Assembly (NCBI GenBank): GCA_016873225.1
Contig: VGXS01000021.1
Coordinates: 1-63,333, forward strand
DNA length: 63,333 nt
Reading direction: 5' to 3'
DNA from: Planctomycetota bacterium
GTDB lineage: Bacteria; Planctomycetota; Planctomycetia; Gemmatales; Gemmataceae
Shown here one piece after another: positions 33,627 through 43,527 of this stretch. The notes beneath the pieces are model-generated. The model saw only the letters and a list, made by a program, of their open reading frames with translations, was not told where the DNA came from and ran no database searches. Numbering within the stretch: position 1 is the stretch's first letter; each line of letters begins with the position of its first letter. The translations under genes and the position numbers were made by a program.

Positions 33627-33755
33627 AAGCCCAGCCAAAACCCTGGCAGTGGGTGACCGGCCTTCAAGGCCAATGTATCGACATCCCGGGGTGGCTCGTC
33701 TATCCGTTGCCTTCCCCGGACAGTGCAATAGCTCGATTGGTGGCCAATCGCACGA

Positions 33756-36700
33756 TCAGGCGACGGAAACTCCGCCCCTGAAGTCCCTTTCAAAAGCGAA
33801 GAAGGCGTCGATCACGGCGAGATTGCGTCCGTTGAGGATATTCACGGTCGGAGTGCTTCCCGGCCCCGCGCCCACGATGATGGCAAGGTTTCCGGAATTC
33901 TGGTAATCGACAATACCCACATTCGCGGCACCTGTGAAACCAGCGAACACCACTTTCCGCGCTGTTTGAACCGGGTTGGCCGGGTTACCAAGGTTGTAGA
34001 CCCTGATCTCCGCTTGGGTTCCACCCCCGGTTCCAACGATGAGTTCCTGACGGCCGTCGCCATTGAGGTCGCCGGCGGCCACCGTGACACCACCTCGATA
34101 GGCGGAACTGAATGCAAAGAAACTGCTGACCATCGTGACGCGGTTGTTGCTGAACCGATAGGTTCGAACCAACGGAGACCCGCCTGATCCGGCGGCTGTG
34201 ACGATATCGCTGGTTCCACCGCCGGTGGTGTCGATGGCGGAAACCTGGGCCGCCGCCCTGAAACTGGCGCCAAAGGGCTGGAACTGGACAAGGCGGGTTG
34301 AACCCGTGGAATTGAAAACCGCGACCGTCGCGACACCCGTCATGGTTCCCACGATGATCTCGTTGGAACCATCGCCATTGATGTCGCCGGCGGCCACATT
34401 GATGCCCCCCCGGTAGGCCGGGAACGCGTTGAAGGAGTTGACGACCACTCCGTTGACCCCGTTGATGATGAGCACCGTGGAGGCGGAAGCCGACGAAGGG
34501 GTGATGATGTAGTCGTAGAAACCGTCGCCTGTGACATCGGCGGTGGCCAGGGAGATGCCGCCCTTGTAGCCAGGGAAAACCGGAATGTCGTTGCGCAAGC
34601 CGTTCGCCAGAATCACGGTCATCAGGTTCTGGGATCCAATCAAGCGGCCGCTGCCACTGCCCCCCAGCAGCATGCTGGAGGATCCGAGCGGCTGGTAGGT
34701 CACCTGCCGTGATTGCGCGGCGGTGATGTTGCCGGCGAAATCGGCAAACAAGCCTGATGCCGCGTTGATTGTGATTGGGGTGCGGAGCGCGGGCCTGTTG
34801 CTGGCGATGGTCACCTGATAGGTCGTTTGGCTGCCGCCGACGGACGCCAACGGAGTCAGCACGGTGGCTCCGACGAATGTGAGCAGCGAGGCGTTGGCGA
34901 TTCGGGTCGGTTCGCTGGTGGTCAGGGTGATGACGATCCGCGGCCCGCTAACGGTTCCCGCCGCGTTGATGGGAGGGGAGATCGAAAGGACCGGAGCCAC
35001 GCTGTCAAATGTGATTGAAACAGTATTGGATGCCGAATTCGGGTTTCCCGCCGCGTCGGCGGTCACCCCAGCGGGAACGCCAACGCTCACGGCGCCCTGC
35101 GTTTGCGGATTCACGACGATGTTGTAAAGAGATCCGCTCACCGCTGTTACGCTTTGCACCGATCCGTTGGTGACGGAAAGCGATGTGGCCGTGAAGGCGC
35201 CTGTCGGCAGGTTCTCGGAAAAACTCACGCTGAAGCTCATTTGCGTGTTGCTTGTGGGGTTCGAACTGCCGGTGTAGCTCACGGTGGGCACCGGGGCGAC
35301 AGAATCGAACTGCAGTGAGGAACTGGATGCCACGACAGGGTTCTGGAAAGAATCGTTCACGGCACCCGCGGCTATGGCGACCGTGACAGACACATTGCGC
35401 GGGCCTGAACCGTTCGGATTGATGACAAATGAGAAGGTTTTGCTGTCGACCTGGGATAATTGGGAAGGGGTTGCGTTCGTCAGAGTCAGCTTGGACAGAT
35501 CGAAACCCACCACCGGTTCGCTGAAGGTGATGGTCGCGCCAAGTGGGGCCAGATTGGTCGGCGAGGCGGCCGCGAAGGTAATTGTCGCGGTTGGAGAGGT
35601 GAAATCCGCCACGATCGTGGCGACCGTGGTGGTGGCCAGCCCATTACCGGCAAGATCAGCCACACCTGAAAGCCTGAATTGATAGGTGCCTTCCGGACCC
35701 GTGGGGAACGATCCGGCCAGCGGATTGATGGTGTAAGCCGCCACGCCGTTGGTGAATGACGCCAGGGTCGCGCTGGCCGATGGTTGTGAATTGCTGGCCA
35801 GCACGACGCTCATGGCGCTGGCGAGAGTCGATGAATTGATTCCCGCCAATCCGCCATCCAGCGGAATGGAAACCGTGAAGGAGGGGAATGTACTGGCCTT
35901 GTTGAGGAAAGGAATGCTCACCGTGCCTGGGCCGGCCGTGGGTGCGAGGGAATCAAACACCCGGGTGGCGGAACCAGCGGTGGACGGGTTGCCCGCCAAG
36001 TCGAGCGCGGCACCGGCGGCCACTCCGACGGTGATGGAGGACTCGGTTGAGGAAGGTGTCACAGAGAATGTGAATGTCTTGCCGTCCGGATTGGCGTTGA
36101 AAGTGTTCGGGGTCAGTGTCGCGCCTGCAATGGTGAGATCCGAGGGGCCAAATTGCGACACTGTCTCGCTGAAAACCACCGTCACCGCCAACGGATTGGT
36201 GTTGGTGGGAGAGTTGCCCGTATCGAACGATACCGTCGCCGCGGGCGCGACCGTATCCACCAGGAAAGTGGCCAGGTTCGCGGAGCCCACAAGGTTGCCG
36301 GCGTTGTCCGCCACGGTTCCGGGATTGGCCAGGCTGACCGTGTAGAGGCCCTGGGCAGGGTTGGAACCAAGGTTCAGGTTGTAAGTGACCGTGTTGTTGT
36401 TGGTGCCGCTGACAGTCGGCGTGAGTGTGCCACCGCCGGGCACGGTAACCGTGGTCGCCTGGCTTGAAAGAGTGGAGGCGTTGATGCCCGAGCCGATGTC
36501 GGAATAGGTGACGGAGAAGGTAACGGGGGATCCGGAATTGGCGATGTTGACTGTCGCGGGTTGGTTCGCCAACAGACCGACGGGTGCCACCCTGTCGGAG
36601 GTGAATGAGACCGTGTTCGAGGCGGTTGAAGGGTTGCCCGCGGCGTCTAGGGCTGCGCCGCCGGGAATCTGGATGGAAACGGCGCCCGTGTTGATCGGCG

Positions 36701-39700
36701 TGAGGGTGAAGGAGAATGTGGTGTTTGAAGGACCTGATACCGCCGGGGTGATGGCGCCGATGCTGGCGTTGGTGAGAACTGGCGGATTCACCAGGGTATC
36801 GCCCACGGGTTGGTCAAAGACGACAGTGGCGGTGAAGGATGTCGCATTGCTGGCCGACCCCGGAACTGGTACAAGAGTGACGGTGGCTCCGGGAGCGATG
36901 GTGTCGACCGTGAAGCTGCCGCTGAGCGTCGTCATGGCGTTGCCGGCCAGGTCGCGGACCGGTGAACTTCCAAGCGAGATTCCGTAGGTGCCCTGTGTGC
37001 TCAAGCCCCAGTTGGCAGCGGGCGAAGTGATCGTGTAATTGACTGAATTGCCAGTCGCGTTGATGCCGATGACATTGGCCCCGTTGGCAACGGTAATGTT
37101 GCCGGTGTTGAAACTGGAAGGATCGACACCGGCAAGGTTGTCGGCGTAATTGATTGTGACGGTGGTGATGCTGGCCGATGTTTGTGATGCCAGCACGCCG
37201 GGGTTGACCAGCAAATTGGGCGCGACGATGCTCGTCGAGACCGTTGGAGGGGCCGTGTCGTAAAGCGTGCTCGCGGTGCCGCTGGCGATGTTTGTTTGTG
37301 ATCCGTCGGAAAAACCTCCGGCAAGAACCGTGGCGGAAACAGGGCCTTGTCCGTTTGGAATGATAACGAAGGTGAAGGATGCCGAACTGGTGGCTGGCGA
37401 AAGGGACCCTGCCGAGTAAGTCGCGTTGGTGAGTGACAGGAAATTTGTTGGCGAACCAAGGAACACCGAGGGATTCACAACGGTACCGAAGGTGAGAGTC
37501 ACCGTGATGGGGGAGAGGTTGGTGACAGTGGGGAGGGCGAGGACGGGAACAGGTTGGCTTAGTGAAAAATTCTGCGTGGTTGTACCTGGCGCCGTGTTGG
37601 TGTTGCCGGCGGCATCCGTGACCGAACCCGAAGTTAGCGAGATTTGCAGGGTTGTGGAACCCTGGCTTTGTGGCGCGGCTTGGAAGGTGTAGCTGGCGCC
37701 TGATCCCTGGAGGTTGGACAGGCTGAATGAGCCTGTGCTTCCCGCCGTGGAGATATCTGAAAGGGTTAGTCCGGTCACGGGATTGCTGAACAACAGGGTG
37801 ATGGTTTCAACGGCATTGGTCACGGTGCCCGCGGTGCCGAACGAGAAAGTCGGGGAGGGCGGCGTGGTTTGCACGAGGAATGAACCTGTCAGGCTCGCGA
37901 CGGCATTTCCGGCCAGGTCGCGTGCCGGGCTGGCGCCAAGCGAGATGGCATAAGAGCCTTGGGGGGAAGCTGACCAGGAGGCTGCCGGGGCGGTGATGGT
38001 GTAGGTGGCGACATTGCCTGAAAGGTTGGCTCCGGTCACCGTGGCACCGTTGCTGACGGCAATATTGTTCGTGGCGATACTGAACGGATTGATGCCCGAG
38101 AGGCTATCCGCGTAAGTGATGGTGATGGTGGTTGTCGTGGCTACGGCTTGGGTGGCATTGACGGCAGGGGCGTTCACCGAGGAAACCGTGGGTGCCGCGC
38201 GATCGGAGACCAAGGTAAACGACCCGCCTGTTCCGGCATTGCCGGCGGCGTCGGTGACGGTCCCGGCGCCGACAACGATCGTGACGGTGCCGTCCGCCGA
38301 GGGCGTCGCGTTGAACGAGATGGTTCCGGCACCCGGGTTCGGCGCGAAACCTGACAGGGTTGCTCCGCTGGCCGAAATGTTGGAAGTGTCGCTGGTGGAA
38401 AAAGGCTCGCTGAAGGAGAGCGTGACCACAACGGGAGATGCGTTGGTCGCTCCGGATGGCGTGATTGAGGTGGGCGACGGGGCGACGGTGTCAACCGTGA
38501 AGGTGCCGATTGTCCCGGAAGCCACTGTGTTGGCGGCAAGGTCGGTCACAGGTGATCCGCCCACGGTGATCATGTACGACCCCTGCGCGGACGATCCCCA
38601 GGTGCCTGCCGGGGCGGCGATGGTGTAGGAAACCCGGTTGGCTGAATTTGAAAAACCGGTCACGGTGGCTTGGATGGCGCCATTGGAGACGCTGATGTTG
38701 CCCGTCGAGAATGACGCCGCGTTCACCCCTGAACCAATCCTGACAACAGGCTCGTCGGAATAATCAACAACAATGGTCGCCGTGGTGGTTTGGTTGAGCG
38801 CTGTGTTGATGGTTCCGGGCAGTGTAACGGGGGTAACCGTCGGCCGGGAAGTATCGAAGTTCACGATGACAGTGTTGGACGCGGTGTTGTCGAACAGGGC
38901 GGTATCCTGAACCTTGCCCGCGGGCAGGCTGACAATGACAGGGCCGTTACCGGTGGGAGTGACATCGAAGGTATAGGAAGCGCCCGATCCTTGCAGGTTT
39001 GTCGCGGTTCCGCCTGAAACATCCAAATCAGACAAAGTCAGTCCGGTCACGGGATCGGCGGTGCCGCCCTGACTTGCGTTGCTGAAGTCAAGGGTGAAGG
39101 CGATCGGCGAACCGTTGGTGTTTCCATTGGTGACGGATGGGGTAGCCAGAAACGCCGCGGGCGCCTGGGAGTCGATCACGATGGTGCCGGTGCCCTGCTT
39201 GGTGAATGCCCCTCCGGCTGTCGCATCCACGGCGCCGCGGATGATGAGGGTGGCCCCGGTGATGGCGCTGAGGGTGGTGTTCGTGGCGCCAAGGGTGACA
39301 GGCCCGGAGAAGATCACCGTGCCCGCTGAGACGGCTGAAATCGTGCCGCCCGCAAGCGTGACGGGATTGGTGCTGTTGGTTCCGGTCGTCGCCGAGAGAG
39401 TAGCCGTGGCACCGACGGAAACGGTGGCCCCTGAAAGCGCGTTGTTCCCATCGAGGATCAGGGAGGAGGTTCCCGAAACAAGTGCCACGGGGTTTCCAGA
39501 AAGGCTGGTCGCGAGGGCGACTTGGCCAGAGACCGTCAGGCTGGATGGCGTCGAACCAGAGTTGGCAACCACCAAGGGAGTGGCCGTGGCGCCGGAAATG
39601 ATCACCTGTCCGCCCTGACCGGCCAGAGTTGCTGTTCCCGTGAATTGGATGTCTTCAGGGAAAGTGCCTGCCAAGGCCGTGACCACACCGCCGGAAGTAA

Positions 39701-41813
39701 CCAAGGAAAGGCCTTCGGCGATCTTGCTACCGGGCTGAACGGTGATGGCAGGAGCCACGACGCCAGTGGAACCGTTCACCTGGGCCCCGGCGAGAACAAT
39801 GGCGGTGACAGTGGCTCCGGCGGACAGAAGGCGAACATTCCGGCTGAGAGTCAATGTTTCGGCGTAGTTGCCAGCGGCAAGGGTGAGGGTGCCGTTGTTG
39901 GCCGTCAGGGTGGCGCCGTCCTGCGCCAAGGCGCCCGTTGCCACATTGACCGAGGGAGCTTGGGCGTTGGCTGACCCTGGAACCAGACCGGCTCCGGTGC
40001 TGATGGTGAATGAACCTACGGAAACAGGGGTCCCGCTGGCGGCATCCACCGCGCCGACAATCGCCAGGGCCCGTCCGATGGTGACTTGTTCCACCGCATG
40101 GTTTCCCAAGATCAACACGCCTGTCGTTCCCGCGGCTATCCCTGAGGCGATGGTGGCGGAAGGCTGGACAACGGTCAGCTTCGTGGAGCCGGTGGCGAAA
40201 GCTAGGGCGTCAAAGCCCGTCAGTGTATCGGTGCCATCGGGACTTCCCGGGCGCAGGTCGGTGACAACCAAGGAACCCGTGGTGGCGTTGAAGGAAAAGC
40301 GGTAGTCGGAAATCGCGCCGCTGTAAGCCGCCGTGTCGAACCCCGCCCCGCCGTTGAGGGTGTCGTTGCCGGGCCCGCCGGTGATGGTGCTGTCCCCGGC
40401 ATCGGCATTGATGATGTTGTTGGCCGCGTTGCCGATGACATTGATGCTGGTCGAGTTGGGGACTGAAGTTCCCCTGTTGATGGTGACGGTTCGAGTGAAG
40501 GGAACCGTTTGGCTTGGCGCCGCAAACGCCGACAGGCTCAGGCTGAATCTGGCCGAAGGCACCGAGTTGAAAAGCACGGTGAGCCCATCACCGGTGAGGG
40601 TGTCCTCGATGAAGTCCGGGCTTGATACGACCAGGGTATCGCCCGGTTGCGCCGGCGCGCTGCTGGCCTGGTTCTTGCCGACGAATTCCTCGACACCACT
40701 TGAGATATAGGTGATGGCGGGAACAACATTGAACCCGTATGTACTCAGCGGAGGGGGATTATTGATATTACCCTGGTAGCGCGTGGCGCCCGCCGAGGTG
40801 AGCACATAAGCGCTGTCGGAAACCGTGTTGGCTGACAGAAGCTGTTCGACATAAGTCTTTCCGGGCGCGTTGTTGGGATTGGTGAACACCGCGGCGATCA
40901 CCGCCGCATTGCCTAGGGCGGGGTCGCTGTCATCCTGCGGAAGGTCGGATGTGTTGATGATGTTTCCTGTCAGGAGGGGCAGGCCGACATCGTGCGTGGA
41001 AAGGGGATTGCCGGGATCGTTCAGGTTGCCTTGCAAATAAATCGCACCGTAAAAGCCCTTGGTGATCGTGTTTCCTGAAATGACAAGGCTGGAGGACGGG
41101 GCTCCAAAACCAGCTCCGTTTTGGGGGTTGATCATCCCGCCCAATATGTTGTTGGTGATCGTGTAGGACTGGATGCTGCTCGCGGTGATCTGGTTGCTGG
41201 CATTGACCACCGGGTCGGTATCGTAAAACACGACCGCGGCGATCGCCGTGCCCGGCACGCTTTGGGTGATCATGTTGGTGCGGTTGAGGTCGACCTTGCT
41301 GTGGTTGAGGGTGAAGGCGTCTCCGGTGACAAACAGCATCAGACCCTGGCCATCGACCGGATTAGCCGGGTCGGCGTTGGCGGTATCCACGGTGAAGCCT
41401 AGGCCGGCGATGGTGACATTGTTTCCGGTGACGGCGACCAAGGCCCGCGAATTCAATCCTTGGCTCTGGCAAACAACGGTGGCTAGGGTGTTGAGCGCCG
41501 AGGTGATTGGCTGCCCGCCGGCCGTGACCCCCTGAATGGTCAATGCCTTGTCGATGTACAGGCTGACGGTGTCCTGGCCCGGCCAGTCGATTTTTCCGCT
41601 GTTGTAGGTGCCGGGCAGGATATTGATCGTGTCGCCATCATCTGCCGAGTCGATGGCGAACTGGATGGTTTGAAACGGGTTCGCGATCGATGCACCCGTG
41701 TTTGAATCATTTCCTGTCGGACTGACAAAAAACGAAGCCGGAACATCTCTTTGTTCAAGCCACTCGATCGCGAGGGTTTTGGCCCCGATGCGTGCCTTGG
41801 GCTTGGCTCTCAT
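33756..41813 (-). CDS. Giant extracellular Ig-like / FG-GAP repeat protein
   Basis: A 2,685-residue surface protein, possibly an adhesin. The N-terminus has a basic stretch and then IEWLEQRDVPASFFVSP, matching the LEDR-x-VPA-like N-terminal motif recurrent in planctomycete secreted proteins. Residues 30-420 look like a right-handed beta-helix (TIQFAIDSADDGDTINILPGTY). GGPGNDTLNGGAGFDTA near 476-492 is an RTX-type calcium-binding repeat. Residues 590-870 are beta-rich, and residues 876-2360 carry at least a dozen Ig-like units built on VDTVAPSPTSITPSG, VTLSFSEPF and GTVTDAAGN. From about 2374 the protein has FG-GAP repeats with DVTGDGFYD, DINGDGSNE and DLNGDGRQE calcium sites, ending in FRGGVSVA. 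Start ATG at 41813 is backed by TTGGAG. No typical outer-membrane anchor is visible. Confidence 0.88.
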   Translation of the reverse strand: MRAKPKARIGAKTLAIEWLEQRDVPASFFVSPTGNDSNTGASIANPFQTIQFAIDSADDGDTINILPGTYNSGKIDWPGQDTVSLYIDKALTIQGVTAGGQPITSALNTLATVVCQSQGLNSRALVAVTGNNVTIAGLGFTVDTANADPANPVDGQGLMLFVTGDAFTLNHSKVDLNRTNMITQSVPGTAIAAVVFYDTDPVVNASNQITASSIQSYTITNNILGGMINPQNGAGFGAPSSSLVISGNTITKGFYGAIYLQGNLNDPGNPLSTHDVGLPLLTGNIINTSDLPQDDSDPALGNAAVIAAVFTNPNNAPGKTYVEQLLSANTVSDSAYVLTSAGATRYQGNINNPPPLSTYGFNVVPAITYISSGVEEFVGKNQASSAPAQPGDTLVVSSPDFIEDTLTGDGLTVLFNSVPSARFSLSLSAFAAPSQTVPFTRTVTINRGTSVPNSTSINVIGNAANNIINADAGDSTITGGPGNDTLNGGAGFDTAAYSGAISDYRFSFNATTGSLVVTDLRPGSPDGTDTLTGFDALAFATGSTKLTVVQPSATIASGIAAGTTGVLILGNHAVEQVTIGRALAIVGAVDAASGTPVSVGSFTISTGAGLVPGSANAQAPSVNVATGALAQDGATLTANNGTLTLAAGNYAETLTLSRNVRLLSAGATVTAIVLAGAQVNGSTGVVAPAITVQPGSKIAEGLSLVTSGGVVTALAGTFPEDIQFTGTATLAGQGGQVIISGATATPLVVANSGSTPSSLTVSGQVALATSLSGNPVALVSGTSSLILDGNNALSGATVSVGATATLSATTGTNSTNPVTLAGGTISAVSAGTVIFSGPVTLGATNTTLSAITGATLIIRGAVDATAGGAFTKQGTGTIVIDSQAPAAFLATPSVTNGNTNGSPIAFTLDFSNASQGGTADPVTGLTLSDLDVSGGTATNLQGSGASYTFDVTPTGNGPVIVSLPAGKVQDTALFDNTASNTVIVNFDTSRPTVTPVTLPGTINTALNQTTTATIVVDYSDEPVVRIGSGVNAASFSTGNISVSNGAIQATVTGFSNSANRVSYTIAAPAGTWGSSAQGSYMITVGGSPVTDLAANTVASGTIGTFTVDTVAPSPTSITPSGATNASPVVVTLSFSEPFSTSDTSNISASGATLSGFAPNPGAGTISFNATPSADGTVTIVVGAGTVTDAAGNAGTGGSFTLVSDRAAPTVSSVNAPAVNATQAVATTTTITITYADSLSGINPFSIATNNIAVSNGATVTGANLSGNVATYTITAPAASWSASPQGSYAISLGASPARDLAGNAVASLTGSFLVQTTPPSPTFSFGTAGTVTNAVETITLLFSNPVTGLTLSDISTAGSTGSFSLSNLQGSGASYTFQAAPQSQGSTTLQISLTSGSVTDAAGNTNTAPGTTTQNFSLSQPVPVLALPTVTNLSPITVTLTFGTVVNPSVFLGSPTNFLSLTNATYSAGSLSPATSSASFTFVIIPNGQGPVSATVLAGGFSDGSQTNIASGTASTLYDTAPPTVSTSIVAPNLLVNPGVLASQTSASITTVTINYADNLAGVDPSSFNTGNITVANGANVIGINATGNSVNYTITSPAANWGLSTQGTYGISLGSSPVRDLAGNAMTTLSGSFTVDTIAPGATVTLVPVPGSASNATSFTATVVFDQPVGDTLVNPPVLTNASIGAITPAVSGPSNTTFSFTLTPINTGAVSIQIPGGAALDAAGNPSTASNTVSFTSDRVAPVGLLANQPATVNIANSGSPVTFSVTYSDIGSGINASTLSSQATTVTVPGGGTLTPTVSGTNNNTVTYNLNLGSNPAQGLYTVSLANPGTVADNAGNLVGSANLATFLVDTVAPAATVSFDTGNSPTNTNPLAVTVVFSETVSQFGPSDLTIAGATLTPNTFNANPDGKTFTFSVTPSSTESSITVGVAAGAALDLAGNPSTAGSATRVFDSLAPTAGPGTVSIPFLNKASTFPSFTVSIPLDGGLAGINSSTLASAMSVVLASNSQPSASATLASFTNGVAAYTINPLAGSFPTGPEGTYQFRLSGVADLAGNGLATTTVATIVADFTSPTATITFAAASPTNLAPLGATITFSEPVVGFDLSKLTLTNATPSQLSQVDSKTFSFVINPNGSGPRNVSVTVAIAAGAVNDSFQNPVVASSSSLQFDSVAPVPTVSYTGSSNPTSNTQMSFSVSFSENLPTGAFTATSLSVTNGSVQSVTAVSGSLYNIVVNPQTQGAVSVGVPAGVTADAAGNPNSASNTVSITFDSVAPVLSISPPINAAGTVSGPRIVITLTTSEPTRIANASLLTFVGATVLTPLASVGGSQTTYQVTIASNRPALRTPITINAASGLFADFAGNITAAQSRQVTYQPLGSSSMLLGGSGSGRLIGSQNLMTVILANGLRNDIPVFPGYKGGISLATADVTGDGFYDYIITPSSASASTVLIINGVNGVVVNSFNAFPAYRGGINVAAGDINGDGSNEIIVGTMTGVATVAVFNSTGSTRLVQFQPFGASFRAAAQVSAIDTTGGGTSDIVTAAGSGGSPLVRTYRFSNNRVTMVSSFFAFSSAYRGGVTVAAGDLNGDGRQELIVGTGGGTQAEIRVYNLGNPANPVQTARKVVFAGFTGAANVGIVDYQNSGNLAIIVGAGPGSTPTVNILNGRNLAVIDAFFAFERDFRGGVSVA

Positions 41814-42050
41814 CGCGGATTCTCCAAGGTGTTAAAGCTAGGTGCTATGGGCTCTGCCAGTTAAATGCGAGAAACATGATCAGTCAGTTATCATGACTAA
41901 TTTCGTATTATGCTAATGCTTTTAACATAATCCAGCAAATGAAAATTTAAGATATAAAGCAATTCTTATTTGAAGTGATCTTTGGGGTTGGTGCGATGTG
42001 TCTGTTTCGCTTAATAATAAGCAAAGTTGTGCAACTGGAGCGGTGCGGAA
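41814..42050. promoter_or_regulatory. AT-rich divergent intergenic region
   Basis: The 237 bases between the giant surface-protein gene and the DUF1573 gene are far more AT-rich than their surroundings and contain no gene. On the plus strand TTGGTG followed after 17 nt by TTAATA (around 41990-42015) is a possible promoter for the DUF1573 gene. I could not define one for the minus strand. Confidence 0.3.
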
Positions 42051-43043
42051 ATGTTTCCTCGCGAAACAATACTTGTGTTGATGGCGGCCTGCCTGATGGC
42101 CGTCTCCCAGGGGCATTCCCAAGGTTGGGCGGAAAAAATGCTGCCGGGGGGCCTGTCGCATGACTTTGGCACCGTGCCCCGGGGCGCTCAATTGCTTCAC
42201 CGTTTTCCAGTCACCAACATTTACGCCGTCAGGATGGAAATTACCGCGGTTCAGTCCGGTTGTGGTTGCGTGAGCGCATCGGCAGCCAAGCGGGTGCTTG
42301 AACCCAAGGAGTCGACCACCATCGATGTCCGCATGGATGCCAGCCGTTTCCAAGGCCCCAAGTCGGTCGGGGTTCGGATGACGGTCGGCCCCGAATTCGT
42401 CTCATCGGCGGAACTCAGGGTTACGGCCCAAAGCAGGGCCGACTTTGTATTCAATCCCGGGCAAATCCAGTTCGGGGTGGTCAACGCCGGTGCCGGGGCC
42501 AGCCAGACGGTCGACTTGGAATATGCCGGCGGCCGTGACTTGTCCGTGACCGATGTCGTGGTGAACAACCTCCCCGTCGAGGCCAAGATAACCGAGCTTT
42601 ACCGCAAGCCGGGCCAGATCGGCTATCAGGTGCGCGCCACGCTCAAGGCCTCCGCGCCTTCCGGTTCTTTCAAGGATTTCATCCATCTCAAGACCAACGA
42701 CCCCGCCATGCCGCTGGTTTCACTCCTGGCCGAGGGCACGGTGCAATCGGCGATGAGCATGTCACCCGCGGCACTCTCCCTTGGAAATGTCGGGCCGGGA
42801 GACCTCCTGACGAGGCGGATTGTCGTGCGTGGGGCCCAGCCGTTTTCCATCAAGGCCGTCGAGGGAACCGGTGACGGCATCGAGTTGGCCGCTCCATTGG
42901 CCGCGAACGAGGCATCCGTGCATACCGTCGGTTTCAAGATCACCGTTCCGGCGTCTGGTTCCATCAAAAGGGAATTGCGAATCAAGACAAGCGCCCAGGA
43001 TGAGGTGCTGATCCTGCAAATCGACGGACAAGTCGGTCCCTGA
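42051..43043 (+). CDS. DUF1573 secreted protein
   Basis: About 330 residues from the ATG at 42051 (GGAG ten nt upstream). Signal MFPRETILVLMAACLMAVSQGHSQG. DUF1573 is clear at HDFGTVPRGAQLLHRFPVTNIYAVRMEI and QSGCGCVSASA, with the GCGC motif. Two more beta-sandwich-like segments follow, FNPGQIQFGVVNAGAGASQTV and MSPAALSLGNVGPGDLLTRR, giving the Ig-like repeat pattern usual in planctomycete members. The function is unknown; a role as envelope binding module is plausible. Its stop directly abuts that of the next, convergent gene. Confidence 0.85.
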   Translation: MFPRETILVLMAACLMAVSQGHSQGWAEKMLPGGLSHDFGTVPRGAQLLHRFPVTNIYAVRMEITAVQSGCGCVSASAAKRVLEPKESTTIDVRMDASRFQGPKSVGVRMTVGPEFVSSAELRVTAQSRADFVFNPGQIQFGVVNAGAGASQTVDLEYAGGRDLSVTDVVVNNLPVEAKITELYRKPGQIGYQVRATLKASAPSGSFKDFIHLKTNDPAMPLVSLLAEGTVQSAMSMSPAALSLGNVGPGDLLTRRIVVRGAQPFSIKAVEGTGDGIELAAPLAANEASVHTVGFKITVPASGSIKRELRIKTSAQDEVLILQIDGQVGP

Positions 43044-43481
43044 TCAGCCGTTTCCCGGCAACTGGATGCCGAATCCCTCCAGGTCGAGTTCCTCGCCTTT
43101 CTCGCCGTCGTGCGGCCCGCCCCGTTCCACGAGGGTTTTCACGAGGACCCAAAGGCATGCCGGTTGACCGGTCACATCATAGCCAGCGGCGTTCACATCC
43201 CCTTCCATGATCCAGCACCACTGCCTTCGTTCCGCGCCGGGAGGCGGATCTTCCTGCCATCCCTTGAGCACCCTCACGAGCGCCTGATGCGCCGCCTTCC
43301 ACTGCCTTTCATCCTCGGCGATCAGCCGTTTCTCGTCGCCGTTTTCCTCAAGCTTGATTCCGGCGACCTTGCGGACGGCTTCGAACAACCTGTGCTCCAA
43401 CTCGAGGCATCGCCAAGGCGACCACAAATAAAACAGAACCTTGGGCACTTCGAATGTGAGGCCGTGCAAATCCACCCGCAT
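43044..43481 (-). CDS. Conserved-looking hypothetical protein
   Basis: Encodes 145 residues from the ATG at 43481 with GGGGA nearby; a GTG at 43517 would add 12 residues. The sequence has no signal peptide. It is rich in Trp (WSPWRCLELEHRLFEAVRKV, RQWCWIMEGDVNAAGYDV) and acidic at the C-terminus (GEKGEELDLEGFG). It is not recognised as a known family. It lies downstream of the flippase-like gene on the same strand and may be co-transcribed. Confidence 0.55.
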   Translation of the reverse strand: MRVDLHGLTFEVPKVLFYLWSPWRCLELEHRLFEAVRKVAGIKLEENGDEKRLIAEDERQWKAAHQALVRVLKGWQEDPPPGAERRQWCWIMEGDVNAAGYDVTGQPACLWVLVKTLVERGGPHDGEKGEELDLEGFGIQLPGNG

Positions 43482-43527
43482 GATGACTGGTTCCCCGCTG
43501 ATTGGCGCGATTGCCACCTTCAGATGG

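Noticed and set aside
33756..41813. Tandem repeat DNA or CRISPR-like array in the giant gene
   Set aside because: The repeats are diverged protein repeats within one continuous frame, with no regular spacer structure.
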